From Lactuca virosa (Eukaryota; Streptophyta; Magnoliopsida; Asterales; Asteraceae), in contig CAKMRJ010003334.1 in assembly GCA_928212115.1 (NCBI GenBank), positions 36,846,282-36,910,281 on the forward strand: DNA of 64,000 nucleotides, in the 5' to 3' direction. Below, piece after piece: positions 34,253 to 44,706 of this stretch (positions within the stretch are counted from its first letter, which is position 1; each line of letters opens with the position of its first letter). A program made the translations under genes and the position numbers. Under the pieces are notes generated by a model, which was given only the letters and a program-made list of their open reading frames with translations, did no database searches and was not told where the DNA came from.

Positions 34253-34570
34253 AGGTTGTGGGCCAGGGTAAGCCAACCGGGAGGTTGTGGACCCAACATT
34301 TAAGATTGTATATGTTATATGTTGTGTGGTGGTACTTTGGGGGAACTCTCTAAGCTTTTACTTACAGTTTCAGTTTATTGTTTTCAGGTACTTCCGATGA
34401 CTGTGGCAAGGCGAATGCGTGATCGTGCACATCTTTGGGTTTTATGTTGTTTGGATTTTGGGATACTCTGATTACTAAAATACAATTTTGAAACAATGGT
34501 TTTGTAAACATTTATGGGTATGGTTTGTTTTTGAAAAGTTAAAATTTATTGTGATTTTTAGAATGTTACA

Positions 34571-35032
34571 AGTTTATGAATCGATTGTGCATTGGTATTG
34601 CGAAAACACATCAGTAACGTCATGTCATAAAACGTGGTGTCATGCACTATTTGGTGAGTAAAAGATACAAGCATATAAGTAGAAGTTTATTTGTTCCTTT
34701 TGCCCTAACGGGAAAAGCGATATCTTTGGGCCCCTCGATGATTTGTTGTCGACATCTGAAGTGCTTGGCCGAGCCCTGACTGAATTGACGTGTTCAATTA
34801 GTAGTCTGAATTTTGTCGTCATAAATCGGGAAAATCGCGAAACATAATCTTGGACTATGAGATTAATTCTAATCCATGTCTATACGATATATTGTAGAAT
34901 GAAGGAATATTTGATCACTTATCTTAGGACCAATGTCTGATTAGATCAGAGTTTCGTAGTGGCTTTGGAAAGTACTCTTTGTTGTTTGGTTATACTTGCA
35001 ATTGTAGTTATAGACTTATCCAAGTGGGAGAC
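34571..35032 (+). pseudogene. Element A internal 3' end and polypurine tract
   Basis: Resumes A after the solo LTR: AAACACATCAGTAACGTCATG matches AAACGCACCAGTAACATGG of B near 17470. Non-coding tail ending with CCAAGTGGGAGAC (35020-35032), the polypurine tract before the 3' LTR. Confidence 0.75.
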
Positions 35033-35143
35033 TGTTGGATTAAGGTGTCTAAGTTCATAACTAAATTGGTATAAACTTGCAAATAGAAGCAAAGTCCTTG
35101 TTGGGTTGCCCTCATAACCAGAAATAACTAAAAATGATATTAG

Positions 35144-35174
<31 letters not shown>

Positions 35175-35353
35175 GATTTGTTAATATATTATGTGATTAG
35201 CATGTTAATTGGAAATAGATAACCGATCTTTTAATTTGTTATGTGATTAATAAATTAACATGAGATCAATAGTTAAATTAATTGTTTTGTTAGTTTATAT
35301 GGTTAATAAATCAATAAGAAATCAATTAGAATTAATTAATTATTAATCAGAAT

Positions 35354-37489
35354 TGTAACGACCCAAAAATTGTAAGATAAAAAATTTATTTTTAATTCAA
35401 CCAAACACTAATTATCTTTTAGTGAAGAATCCATTATCCTTTTTCTAATTATTCAAAAGTACTTCATAAGAAAATAGTTATCAGAGTACAATCCCAAAAT
35501 CAACATAATGCGGAAACATGGGCGAATGCTTTGCCATCAAGTCAGGCCCTTCCCTTTCGAACCGGAAGTACCTGAAAACATAACCAAAAAACCGTAAGCA
35601 CAAAGCTTAGTGAATTCACCAAGATACAACATATAATACATACCATTAGGCTTAGTCATCACATTGGGCCCAACCCGTATATTGGGCCCAACCCACCAAA
35701 ATGGGCCTAGCCCTACCAAACCAATGGGCCTAGCCCACATATTACAAATGCAAAAGTCACAAAGACAGATAACACCTACATAACATACAATGGGCCTAGC
35801 CCTTCCCGATCCATGGCCTAGCCCAGCATACAAATGGGCCTAGCCCAACATAACATGCAAGAGTCACAAAGACAACTAGCATAGCATATGTTAGTGGGCC
35901 AAAATTTGTGCATTCGTCCCACGAGTATAGTGAGGAGACTCACCTCAAGCTGCTGAAACACTCGAATAAATCTCTGACTGTGGGCCCGAAATAATCCCCA
36001 CGCTGTCAATATAAATAACATCCAATTATTAATTAGATTCCGACCCGTAACCAAGAGTCTAAACTACTTAGTCCATAACCAGGGTAAAAGACCATTCTAC
36101 CCTTTATCTCACTTGGCCCAAAGCCAAGGCCCAACTCAACTACTCCCAAGGCCCAAATCCTAAATGATATTCCAAAGCCCAATATGGCCTAATCTTCCAA
36201 ATTGGGCCTAAAAACCCTCACGAGCCTAAATCCAAAGGAGCCCAAAAACACAAACTAGAAGCCCAAAATAGAAGTCTAATGGCCCAAACTAAGAAAACCC
36301 AAACAATGGCCCAAACTGAGAATACCAAGCCCCAAACGTCCACCTGCTGAGTACGCGGGGCGTACGCAGCTCGTACGCTAAGCGTACTCCGTCTGGGGTC
36401 AGTACGCACAGCGTACTAGCTGGGTATGCCCAACATACTCCCCAGACCACCTTTTCACTCCAATACGCACTTAATCGGTTGAGACCTCAAGCCAAACTCT
36501 CAGATCTGATTCTAAAAAGGAAGTTATCACATAAAGTTGGCAACTTTACACTCATGCATGGTTTAAAGGGACTCAAAAGCTCAAAAAGAGATTAATAAAG
36601 GTCTCAATGCTCGCATGGACCAAAATATTCCATAAAGTTGACATTTTTATGAACATGGGGACCAAATGGAGCCAAGATCTAGCATCCATAGCTTCTGGAG
36701 TAGATCAAAAGCTCACCTTTAACTCAAAAGTCTCCAAAAGTGCACAAAACACACTATAAGTAGATCTAACACCAATGACCATCAAGGTGGGAGCTTTTTA
36801 CCTCAAAATGATTTCAAATAAGTAGAAGATCTTGGATCTACAAGCTCAAGCTATCCCCTCAAGTGCTCTTCTTCTTCTTCTTCACAAACCACCAACAAAC
36901 ACTCTTTCAACCTCAAAACTCACCAAATCACTCTAGGGTTTCGATTTCAGGGTAATGGGAGATGGAGGCTGGTCTAAAATATGAAATAGATGATATAATG
37001 ATGCTTAAATAGGGTGCAAACCCTAAAAATTAGGGTTTTCATATGGCTGGGGTATGCCCGACGTACTCCATAAAGTCTCGCGATCCCTTCTGCCTAGTAT
37101 GCCCAACGTACTCCCTTGTACGCCCTGCGTACAAGGCTTAGCCTTTTAAAACATCAACTTCCGGAGGCCATAACTTCTTCGTTCTAAGTCCGATTTCGAC
37201 GATCCTTATATCCACGAAAGGGAACGAGAAGCTCTACACTTCTATCAACTCCTTCCTTCCTTAAAACTTCCCGAACTAAAATCCAATATTCATAAAAGCC
37301 CGAACTGCCACTTTACGGTTATACCCTTGTGCTCCAAATCACAAACCGAACTCCCGGATCATCTAAATTACATTACATACACCCAAATAGGTCTAAATCT
37401 CTCTCTTTCCCAAAGGCCGTAAGCCTTATGATAACCGATATTCGAGTCACAGCCCCGAATTAGGAAACGATTTGGAACAAGGTGTTATA
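35354..37489 (-). mobile_element. Solo LTR, family S copy 2
   Basis: TGTAACGACCC... to ...GGTGTTATA, 2136 bases, exact AGAAT duplication (35349-35353, 37490-37494). Contains GTACGC/GCGTAC palindromes (36345-36440 and 37070-37130), a minus-strand TATTTAAG box (37004-37011) with the telo-box palindrome (37018-37038) upstream of it, and the TGGGC-CTA-GCCCA hairpin array. No internal coding part, hence a product of LTR-LTR recombination. Confidence 0.9.
35640..35860 (-). repeat. TGGGC-CTA-GCCCA hairpin array in copy 2
   Basis: At least six units with GGGCCTAGCCC or GGGCCCAACCC cores spaced about 15-60 bases apart. Same location in the LTR as the arrays in copies 3 and 4. Confidence 0.6.
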
Positions 37490-38106
37490 AGAATTAATCA
37501 AGAATTAATTTGGGATTAATTGGAATTAATTAAAGGTGCAAGGGGTGAATTGTAATTGTTCAATAGTTGAACAAAAGAAGGCAATGCTAGAACCATCCAA
37601 GGGTGGACGGTTTTGGAGGCTCTTATAGGGTTTCTGGAAGCCTCCTGAATGCATATAAGGAAATGATTTGAGTTATGATTAAATCTATTATTTAATTAAA
37701 TCAAATCTTGTTTTACTTGCAAGTTACCTAAACTATAAATAAGACCCAGTGGCTCATTAATTTCGTTCTTGACATTCCTAAGAAGAATAGGAACGAAATT
37801 TCTAACTCTCTCATCTTCATTCTAGGGTTTTGGGTACAAACCATTAGAGACACTAAACTTTTGGTTCTTGCTTTCTAAGGTTTTCAATAGGGGATTTTGT
37901 TTGGTTATTTACTATAATAATTGAAAGGTATGTAAACCATAACTCTATGTTTATTTCGATTATTATAGAGTTCCTTTAGGGCTCTTGATATTCATAGTTT
38001 ATTGCTATCAATAGAGAAAACATAGATCAAAATAGGTTGCATGTGAACTTAAGAGTTAAGTAATTTTCTGCCTCATGCATAGATTTATAGCCTATAAAAC
38101 CCATCA

Positions 38107-39116
38107 TATCCAACTCCCAACTCTACTTCCCTCCTCCGCCACAATATCTATCTCCCTCTTATTTTCATCATATCACCTTTTTACCAGCACACGATTTGTC
38201 TCCTTCTTAAGATATGTAAATTAACATTGTTGTGTTGAAGATTCAGAAGGCGTTGGGCCTCCATCTAATTCGAACGTCGGTAGTCCTTGTTCATTGGCTT
38301 TGATTGTGTCCCTTAAAAAATGATGCTTGGTTTTCTGACTACATGTGGATGATAGTGTTGGAGGGGTGATGTGGTGGTGTTGGTATTGGTGATTGGTGTT
38401 GATTAGTAATGGTTGTAGGTGATGTGGTGGGGATTAGTGTTGATTGTGATGGTGATCGGTGGTGCAGTGGTGATGATTGGTGGTTGATGGTGGTGATTGT
38501 TGGTAGGAATTATTCTTTATTATATATAATAACATAAATAAGTATAATGAGAAAGTAAGAAAAAAACAAATAGATGGGCAATCTCGTCATTTCACATGTA
38601 TATAACGTAGAGTTATAGACGATAACAACCTCAAGGACATTCGATGCAAGATTTGAAAACCATAAAAACAACCGTATCAATTTTCATAAAGTTGGACCAA
38701 TATGAAGATTGAAGCAGACTACAAGGACCAAAATTTGGAATTTACTCCGATGTTTATAAAAATCTATTTAAAATGTTGGTTCCTACTCCAATACAATTAA
38801 AAAAAGACAACGCCAACTTTTTTAAAGTATGCTGATTTATATTATATGATATATATAATTTATTTATAAATTTGTATGTGTTGGAACTGAAATATATATT
38901 GATACTTTTGTTACATTGTATATTTTAGAATAACTAATTGGAATCTTAGTTGTCTAACAACAATCAATTTTCGACAAACTCCAAACCTAATTGTTGGTAT
39001 TAGTATATATTAGAATATCACGAATCATCAATCTCGTCCATATATTTTTATTTTCGTCATATTATTTTTCTAATTAATTTTGTCAAACAATTAACTTACA
39101 TCTTCTTTAATCATTG

Positions 39117-39118
<2 letters not shown>
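38107..39118. other. Unassigned flank with GGT/GAT minisatellite
   Basis: Right flank of element A. About 38335-38515 is a degenerate GGTGATGGTGGT-like repeat. The remainder is AT-rich. No gene seen. Confidence 0.5.

Positions 39119-39193
<75 letters not shown>
39119..39193. repeat. (AT)n(GA)n at the left edge of element L
   Basis: About 60 bases of TA followed by GAGAGA. Mirrored at the right edge of element R (CTCTCT then TATATA, about 43590-43640). Confidence 0.8.
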
Positions 39194-41057
39194 TATTCAA
39201 ATATTTATAACAACTATTGTGTGCATGAATGCACCAATAGGAATTTAGGAATAATTAAATAATTAAAAATTGTAATAAGGGTAATTATGTAACTTTAGCA
39301 TGATAATTAAAATAAATCCACTATTTCATGGAAATTACCATAAAAATCTGTTTGACCAATTATTTAACTCTAGCCTCTCATATATACGTATTCTATTTAT
39401 GCCTCCTCCCATTTTCTTATTGACGTTGTCGACGATGTGAATTGGGGGAAAAGGACTTCGATCCTCGTCTCATCGAGAAGGATAAGATGAACGAAGGCAA
39501 CAAGGCTGCTCAGGCAGCTCTACGCTTCTTCTTCCTCGGAAGGGACATGCGAGGGTGAGGGACCGGAAGGGTAGCAGCCTGTCTCTTGTGAACCATCTTG
39601 AGTTTCTTTCTCGTTGTTGGTGGTGGGAAAACGAAGGGACAAAAATAGCAGCGACAAGCGATGGTGGAGGAGGTGTTCAAGGTGGCCAATAGGTAAGTGG
39701 AATGGGGGCTGCTTCGGCAGCCTCCCTGTTGCTTCTGTTTACTTTTTTTTTTACTGAAATCAATGGAGTTTTGGTGGGTTTTGGGTTTGATTTTTGACAG
39801 GAAATGAACAAGGAAAAACGAAATGTGATGAGGCTGCTTCTTCTTGACAGGAAAATGAAAGAATGAAAGAATGGTTTTTTATGATCAAATGCAGATTTTT
39901 GTAGATCAATTTGGTGATGAGTTGGGTTTTTGTAAATTTTTAATTTTTTCAGAAATTCGAGACACCATTCTTTGACGGCAGAGAACTTGTACCTGGAAGT
40001 ATTGATGATTCAATCTATGTTTATGATGTTTATGATTCAATCTTATTAACCATCGATGGTTAAAAGAATGGTATGCATCTTGTTTGATAGACCCTCTTCC
40101 TGAGACCTTTGTTTACATTTTTATAATATTTTTGTTTATTTTATTATACTGTAAGCTGCTATTAAGTTCAAATTCTTTAAGAATATTCAAAACCATTATG
40201 CAAGAATGGTTTATTCTGTAAGAATATTATTGTTGTATTCTGAAAGAATTATAGTTAATTAGTTATATGTTTAATGTACAGTTGTTACAAGTGTATCACT
40301 ACAAAATATTTGGCAACAAATTTGTGATACAAATGGCTTGGAGACCTGATGGGAAAGGCTCCTTGTATAAAATCATTCTCATGCAATACAATTCTGACAA
40401 AATGCCAATCTCACAAATGTCAGTCTCATAGAATGCTAGCATATTTTGAAGTGACTTAGAGGTTAAACATACACAAGACATCTAGAAACGAAACAAGAAA
40501 GTGAATGAGGATTCTTTCAAGAATGCCGATATTTTTTTTTGCAAGAGATTTCAAGAATGAATGTAGTTTATGTTCATAGTTGTATTCTTTAAGAATGAAT
40601 GTGATTACTTATTCTAAACTATTAAACTTCGTCTTATATAAAAGTTGTATTCATTAAAAATTATTGGTCTTGATAATATGTGTTTATAATATTATGTTCA
40701 TAGTTGTATACCATTCTGACAGAATTACAGAATACCATTCTAACAAAATAACATTATGATAGAATAAAATCGGTTTATGTTTACAAATTACGTTTGAAAT
40801 TGAATTAATTTGAAAAAAAAATCAGATTTTTTAAATCAAAATCATTAATTATCTCATAAATCTCGATTTTTCCTTTTTTAAATTTGTCTCAATTGACTAA
40901 AATGCCCTTATGCTGAAATTTGTGTGATTATATGGTACATGTTACCCTATTGTACTATCATAGACCTTCAGATCATGACATTTGATTCTATTCCATCCGA
41001 TTGTCCAGATTTGTGCATTCTGGCACACAATAGTTACTAGAAACAAAATAACCTAAG

Positions 41058-41060
<3 letters not shown>
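39194..41060 (+). mobile_element. TIR element L in TA microsatellites
   Basis: Left end holds AACTATTGTGTGCATGAATG; the right end holds the inverted CATTCTGGCACACAATAGTT. Both ends abut (TA)n. Element R has the same ends in opposite orientation. The right ~850 bases (40190-41060) match R's left part (41579-42310) inverted. Insertion in TA repeats recalls microsatellite-targeting MITEs such as rice Micron. No transposase seen. Confidence 0.65.
39440..39690 (+). other. Exon-like insert of unknown origin in element L
   Basis: GC-richer than its surroundings. A frame from ATG at about 39488 reads MNEGNKAAQAALRFFFLGRD. Consensus-like splice donors follow (GAGG/GTGAGG near 39553 and AATAG/GTAAGTGG near 39690). 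I do not recognise the source. It could be a captured gene fragment, by analogy with element R. Confidence 0.35.
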
Positions 41061-41130
<70 letters not shown>

Positions 41131-41534
41131 CCGGTAAAAAAAATCGTAGAAAAATAATAAGTTTTTTTTCTACATATTTTTTTGGCGAACAAAACAAATG
41201 AATCACTAGATGAATCAAAAATAACATGATTCATAAAAAAAATCTTAAAAAAACATCTCGATGAATCATTTATACAATGATTTTGTTGTTATTCACTAAA
41301 ATTGTCAAAAAAGTGAATTTTTTCTTAATTTACATTAAAATGAATTATGAAGTCGTTTTTTTTATTTTTATTTTATTTTTATTTTCTCTTATGAATCATC
41401 TTACTTATGAATCATTTGTTTTTCTCTAAAATAATATGTAGAAAAAAAATCTTTTTACCTTCCTACCAAAAATTTTCTTCTTATTTAATTTTGATTCTCT
41501 CTCTCTCTCTCTCTCTCCCTCTCTCTCTCTCTCT

Positions 41535-41578
<44 letters not shown>
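41061..41578. other. Spacer between L and R with microsatellites
   Basis: (TA)n at about 41060-41127, AT-rich DNA with repeated ATGAATCAT, then (CT)n 41497-41534 and (TA)n to 41578. No gene. Confidence 0.6.
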
Positions 41579-41580
<2 letters not shown>

Positions 41581-43590
41581 TTTTGTTATTTTGTTTTTAC
41601 TAACTGTTGTGTACCAGAATGCACAGATCTGGACCGCCGGATGGAATATAATCAAAATGTTATGATCTGAGGGTCTATGATATTAGAATAGGATAACATG
41701 TACCATATAATCACACAAATTTCGGCATAATGGCATTTTAGTCAATTAACTTATATTAAAAAAGAAAATTTTCGGATTTTTAGGGATAATTAATTCCTTT
41801 ATTTTTAAAAATCTGAATATTTTAAGTTAATTCAAATTTAAAAATACGATTTTATTCTGTCAGAATGATAGAATGCCAACTATAAACTAGTAAAAACTAT
41901 TTTTCGATTTTATTCTGTCAGAATGACAAAATGTCAATCATAAACTAGTAAATACATTCTGAAAGAATACACAAAATCGATTCTTGAACTAATAATATAC
42001 CAAATAATTACATTGTATGATTGTGCGATTAATTGAATAATAACAAGCATTCTGAAATAATAACAACATTCTTAAACAGTGAGTGTGATCATTCTTTAAT
42101 TCATTATTTAAGCCTTTCCCATCAGGTCTTCAAGCCATTTCTATCAGAAATTCATTGTCAAGTAATTTGTAGTGATACACTTGTAACAACTGCACATTAA
42201 ACATACAAATAATTAACTACAATTCTATCAGAATACAACAAAAATATTCTTACAGAATAAACTATTCTTACAGTGGTTTTGAATATTCTTAAAATATTTG
42301 TATTATCAAGAATATACTACTGTAGTTAAAATGCCTCCTGCTTCATCTTCAAAATCTTTGGCTTCAACCTCCATCTCCAGCTCATAACCAATGTATGGTA
42401 TGTGTAAAAAGCAACCAACATTCTATTTATAATTCATCTATTTTATTAACTCCATAAAAGGGAAGAAATGGATGGCTTACCCATCAGTAAGATCCATTCA
42501 TAGTGTGATCAGGTGCAATTTCCTATAATATAATAAAATATCAACTTATTTCATGCCAATTGAAATAAAAGAACAACTTAATCAAGTCGAATGACTATTC
42601 TCAACTTCATAATTAATATGAGAGTTAGACAATGATATGGATGGAATCATGTTTGTGCTGAATGTGCAAAAAAATCCATTATCAATTTGGAATCTGAAAA
42701 TCAATGCCTCAGCAGTGAAATGTTTATGGGAGCATAAGAAAAAAAGATTGATTGTTCAACTATTTAGAAGATTAAAACTAAGAGTGTCGAATTTAGAGGA
42801 ACTAGAATGAGGTACTTGTGGAGTGAAGGAGAGCTTAATTATTAATTTTCTTGTTCCTGATTCTTTTTCCAAAAACTGGCCTTCTAAGTTCATCATCTTC
42901 ACGATCTTATCCAGGAGCAGAGTAATTAGGTCTCAGTTTTGGCTTCTTAAACAACAACTCTAGCAACTATGTCACAACATTTGGCTCACACAATTCTCCT
43001 GTATATGTGTTTCATAATTGAATAGATGCAATTTGAAGAATCGATGATCACAATAAATTTGGTAGCGAATGCGTACAAGTGCAAACAAAGATCTAACATT
43101 AGTTTGTGCGTAGATTTATTGAAATCAAGGTAATATCCTGGTGGAAACTATACACTTACAGGGACACGACGCAACGGGTAACTTGGCTGCCTTTGTCGAG
43201 ACATTTCTCAGGGTTGGGATCATCCTTCTTGCATTTGAGGAAGGCTAGATTTTCGCCTCTGCATCTACCGGCGATGTGCTTTGATCAGATCATTTTAGGG
43301 TTTACTCACCTTGTAAGTTTCACATCCGAAGGCGAGGCGACGGCGGGAGAAGAATAACGTGCTCTCGTACACTCACACAAACACAAGTGGGGTGAGGGAA
43401 AAAGAACGGCCGTAGATAAATATGGAAGAAATTAGGGTGAAAGTCAATATAACTAGATTATAGGAAATATTTATGGAATTTATATATCAATTTACTAAAT
43501 CACCCTTATTTATTTATTTATTTTATTATTTCCTAAATTCTTATTGGTGCATTCATGCACACAATAGTTGCTAGAAACATTTGAACCTAG
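41579..43590 (-). mobile_element. TIR element R, inverted relative to L, with gene capture
   Basis: Left end ACTAACTGTTGTGTACCAGA, right end inverted GTGCATTCATGCACACAATA. Flanked by TA tracts. Shares its left ~730 bases with L in inverted orientation, but its interior (42310-43440) is different and includes an NDUFA8-like exon. Another exon-like stretch, unidentified, reads YIGYELEMEVEAKDFEDEAG on the minus strand near 42335-42395. This makes it a Pack-type non-autonomous element. Confidence 0.65.
43160..43284 (-). pseudogene. Captured NDUFA8-like exon (complex I CHCH subunit)
   Basis: Minus strand reads ENLAFLKCKKDDPNPEKCLD followed by KGSQVTRCVVSL, preceded by KHIAGRC. This is the first cysteine-rich part of NDUFA8, a CHCH subunit of mitochondrial complex I, as I remember the plant protein; Cys spacing and the DPNPEKCLDKG core agree. 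A donor-like CT/GTAAGTG follows the exon (43159-43150). Upstream, AAG/GTGAGT (about 43309) ends another exon-like piece only ~35 bases away, too short for a plant intron, so the fragment is internally deleted. Intron borders show DNA-level capture, not retroposition. Only about 42 codons are present. Confidence 0.7.
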
Positions 43591-43622
<32 letters not shown>

Positions 43623-43636
43623 TATATATATATATA

Positions 43637-44157
43637 TAGGGTTAGGTTCATATGAGACCACTATATTTTGTGAGACGGGAAGACGCAATCCTATCCACTC
43701 ATTTTGTAGACAAAAATAAATATTTTTAAAATGCAAAATAATTGAAAAATTTTCGATTTTTTTTAAATAATATTTTCGTCGCTTATATTTTCCAAAAAAA
43801 ATTAACGAAAAAATAAAGAAAATTACCGTCTTTTTTTCAAATATCTGTGAAATATTCTAGTAAAATATTATAATATTTTACATATATGACAAATCTAGTA
43901 GAATACTAGAATATTCTAACATTTTAAAAATCACATTAAATATTTACAGTGTAATATTCTATTAGAATATTTCACGTATTTAAAAAAACGGCAATTTTTA
44001 TTTATTATTTATTTATTATTTATTTTTATTTAGGTAAATAAAATGACGAAATTAATAATTAATTTTTTTTTCTGATTTTTCCTTTTTACTTTGCATTTTA
44101 AATTTATTATTAGATTGCGTCTCACAATCGCACAAAATTAATATGGTCTCAAATGAA
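43637..44157. mobile_element. TA-flanked MITE
   Basis: TTCATATGAGACCA (43647-43660) and TGGTCTCAAATGAA (44144-44157) are inverted repeats with one mismatch. Further in, GAGACG/CGTCTC also pair. (TA)n borders both sides. Interior very AT-rich, no frame. Confidence 0.7.
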
Positions 44158-44179
44158 TATATATATATATATATATATA

Positions 44180-44706
44180 CAATGTTTTGAAAACCGGACC
44201 GGACATCGAACCGGTCGTTTTACCGGGTTGATGGTTCAATTGGTTCGACTGGTCAGACCGGTCCTAAAAACCGGATGAACCGGGCAATGTCACACACATA
44301 TATATATATATATACATTATTTTTGAACTTTTAAAATGAAACAACATCTTTCAAAATTCTAATTGTAAGAATTTATATGCTAACTCTTTCTCAAAATTTT
44401 GTTATTAATGTAATAAAAAAAAAGTAAAAAAAAAATAAGCTTTTGCTGAATGTAAAAGAGGAATTGATCCTTCATGCGTATCCCACATCGAAAAAAAATG
44501 AAAATGGAGGCCTTAGAGTGCACTATAAAAAGAATGGAGTAATTGGGTTTCTAAAGGCAAGCAACGATCTACCTTATGAAGGCGTGGGTCCCTTGAACCA
44601 TTTTGTAGTGTAAATTTTATAAAGAAAATATTTCGGCCGGTTTTTTTCCGGTTTGACAAGCCTGGTTTTTATCGGTTTATGGTTGAACCGCCGGTTCTTA
44701 ACCTGT
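44180..44706 (+). mobile_element. hAT-like MITE relative, right end lost
   Basis: Starts CAATGTTTTGAAAACCGGAC, like the MITE at 6364, and has ACCGGTT-rich flanks near both ends, but the right terminal repeat is missing where Copia fragment D begins. The middle holds an snRNA-type promoter signature. Confidence 0.6.
44481..44530 (+). promoter_or_regulatory. snRNA-type promoter (USE and TATA)
   Basis: TCCCACATCG (44481-44490) equals the plant snRNA upstream sequence element core. TATAAAA (44524-44530) starts 33 bases after it, the spacing of Pol II snRNA genes. A start near 44555 would give an RNA beginning around CTAAAGGCAAGCAACGATC. The downstream sequence matches no U snRNA that I know. Confidence 0.5.

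Larger units (their letters stand above)
19531..34570 (+). mobile_element. Solo LTR, family S copy 4, split by a Sirevirus
   Basis: TGTAACATTC... to ...GAATGTTACA, about 1808 bases after removing 21026-34257. Target duplication AATTT (19526-19530) against AGTTT (34571-34575). It is inverted relative to copies 1-3: the block with GTGAGTTTTCCTCACTGTAC (about 20565) is the reverse complement of theirs. TATATTTAAA at 19733-19742 gives plus-strand direction, with CTCACGGCGTGAG-type palindromes upstream. Confidence 0.85.
4459..38106 (+). mobile_element. Copia element A (host of a nested stack)
   Basis: 5' LTR 4459-5405, primer site 5408, decayed gag and pol (6254-10204, resuming 18675-19530 and 34571-35032), polypurine tract 35022, 3' LTR 35033-38106. 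The target duplication is TATCT (4454-4458) against TATCC (38107-38111). The internal sequence resumes cleanly after each insertion: aligned to element B, bases on either side of 10204/18675 and of 19530/34571 are collinear. Over the first ~115 bases the LTRs differ at about 10 positions, so A is clearly older than B or the Sirevirus inside it. Gag and integrase residues place it in Ty1/Copia. It is defective throughout. Confidence 0.85.
35033..38106 (+). repeat. 3' LTR of element A, split by a solo LTR
   Basis: TGTTGGATTAAGG... to ...AACCCATCA, with 35354-37489 inserted. TATAAATA at 37734-37741. The paired hairpin of the 5' LTR is kept with a compensating change. Confidence 0.85.

Noticed and set aside
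43106..43357. Plus-strand 83-codon frame in element R
   Set aside because: It is the antisense shadow of the NDUFA8-like exon on the minus strand.
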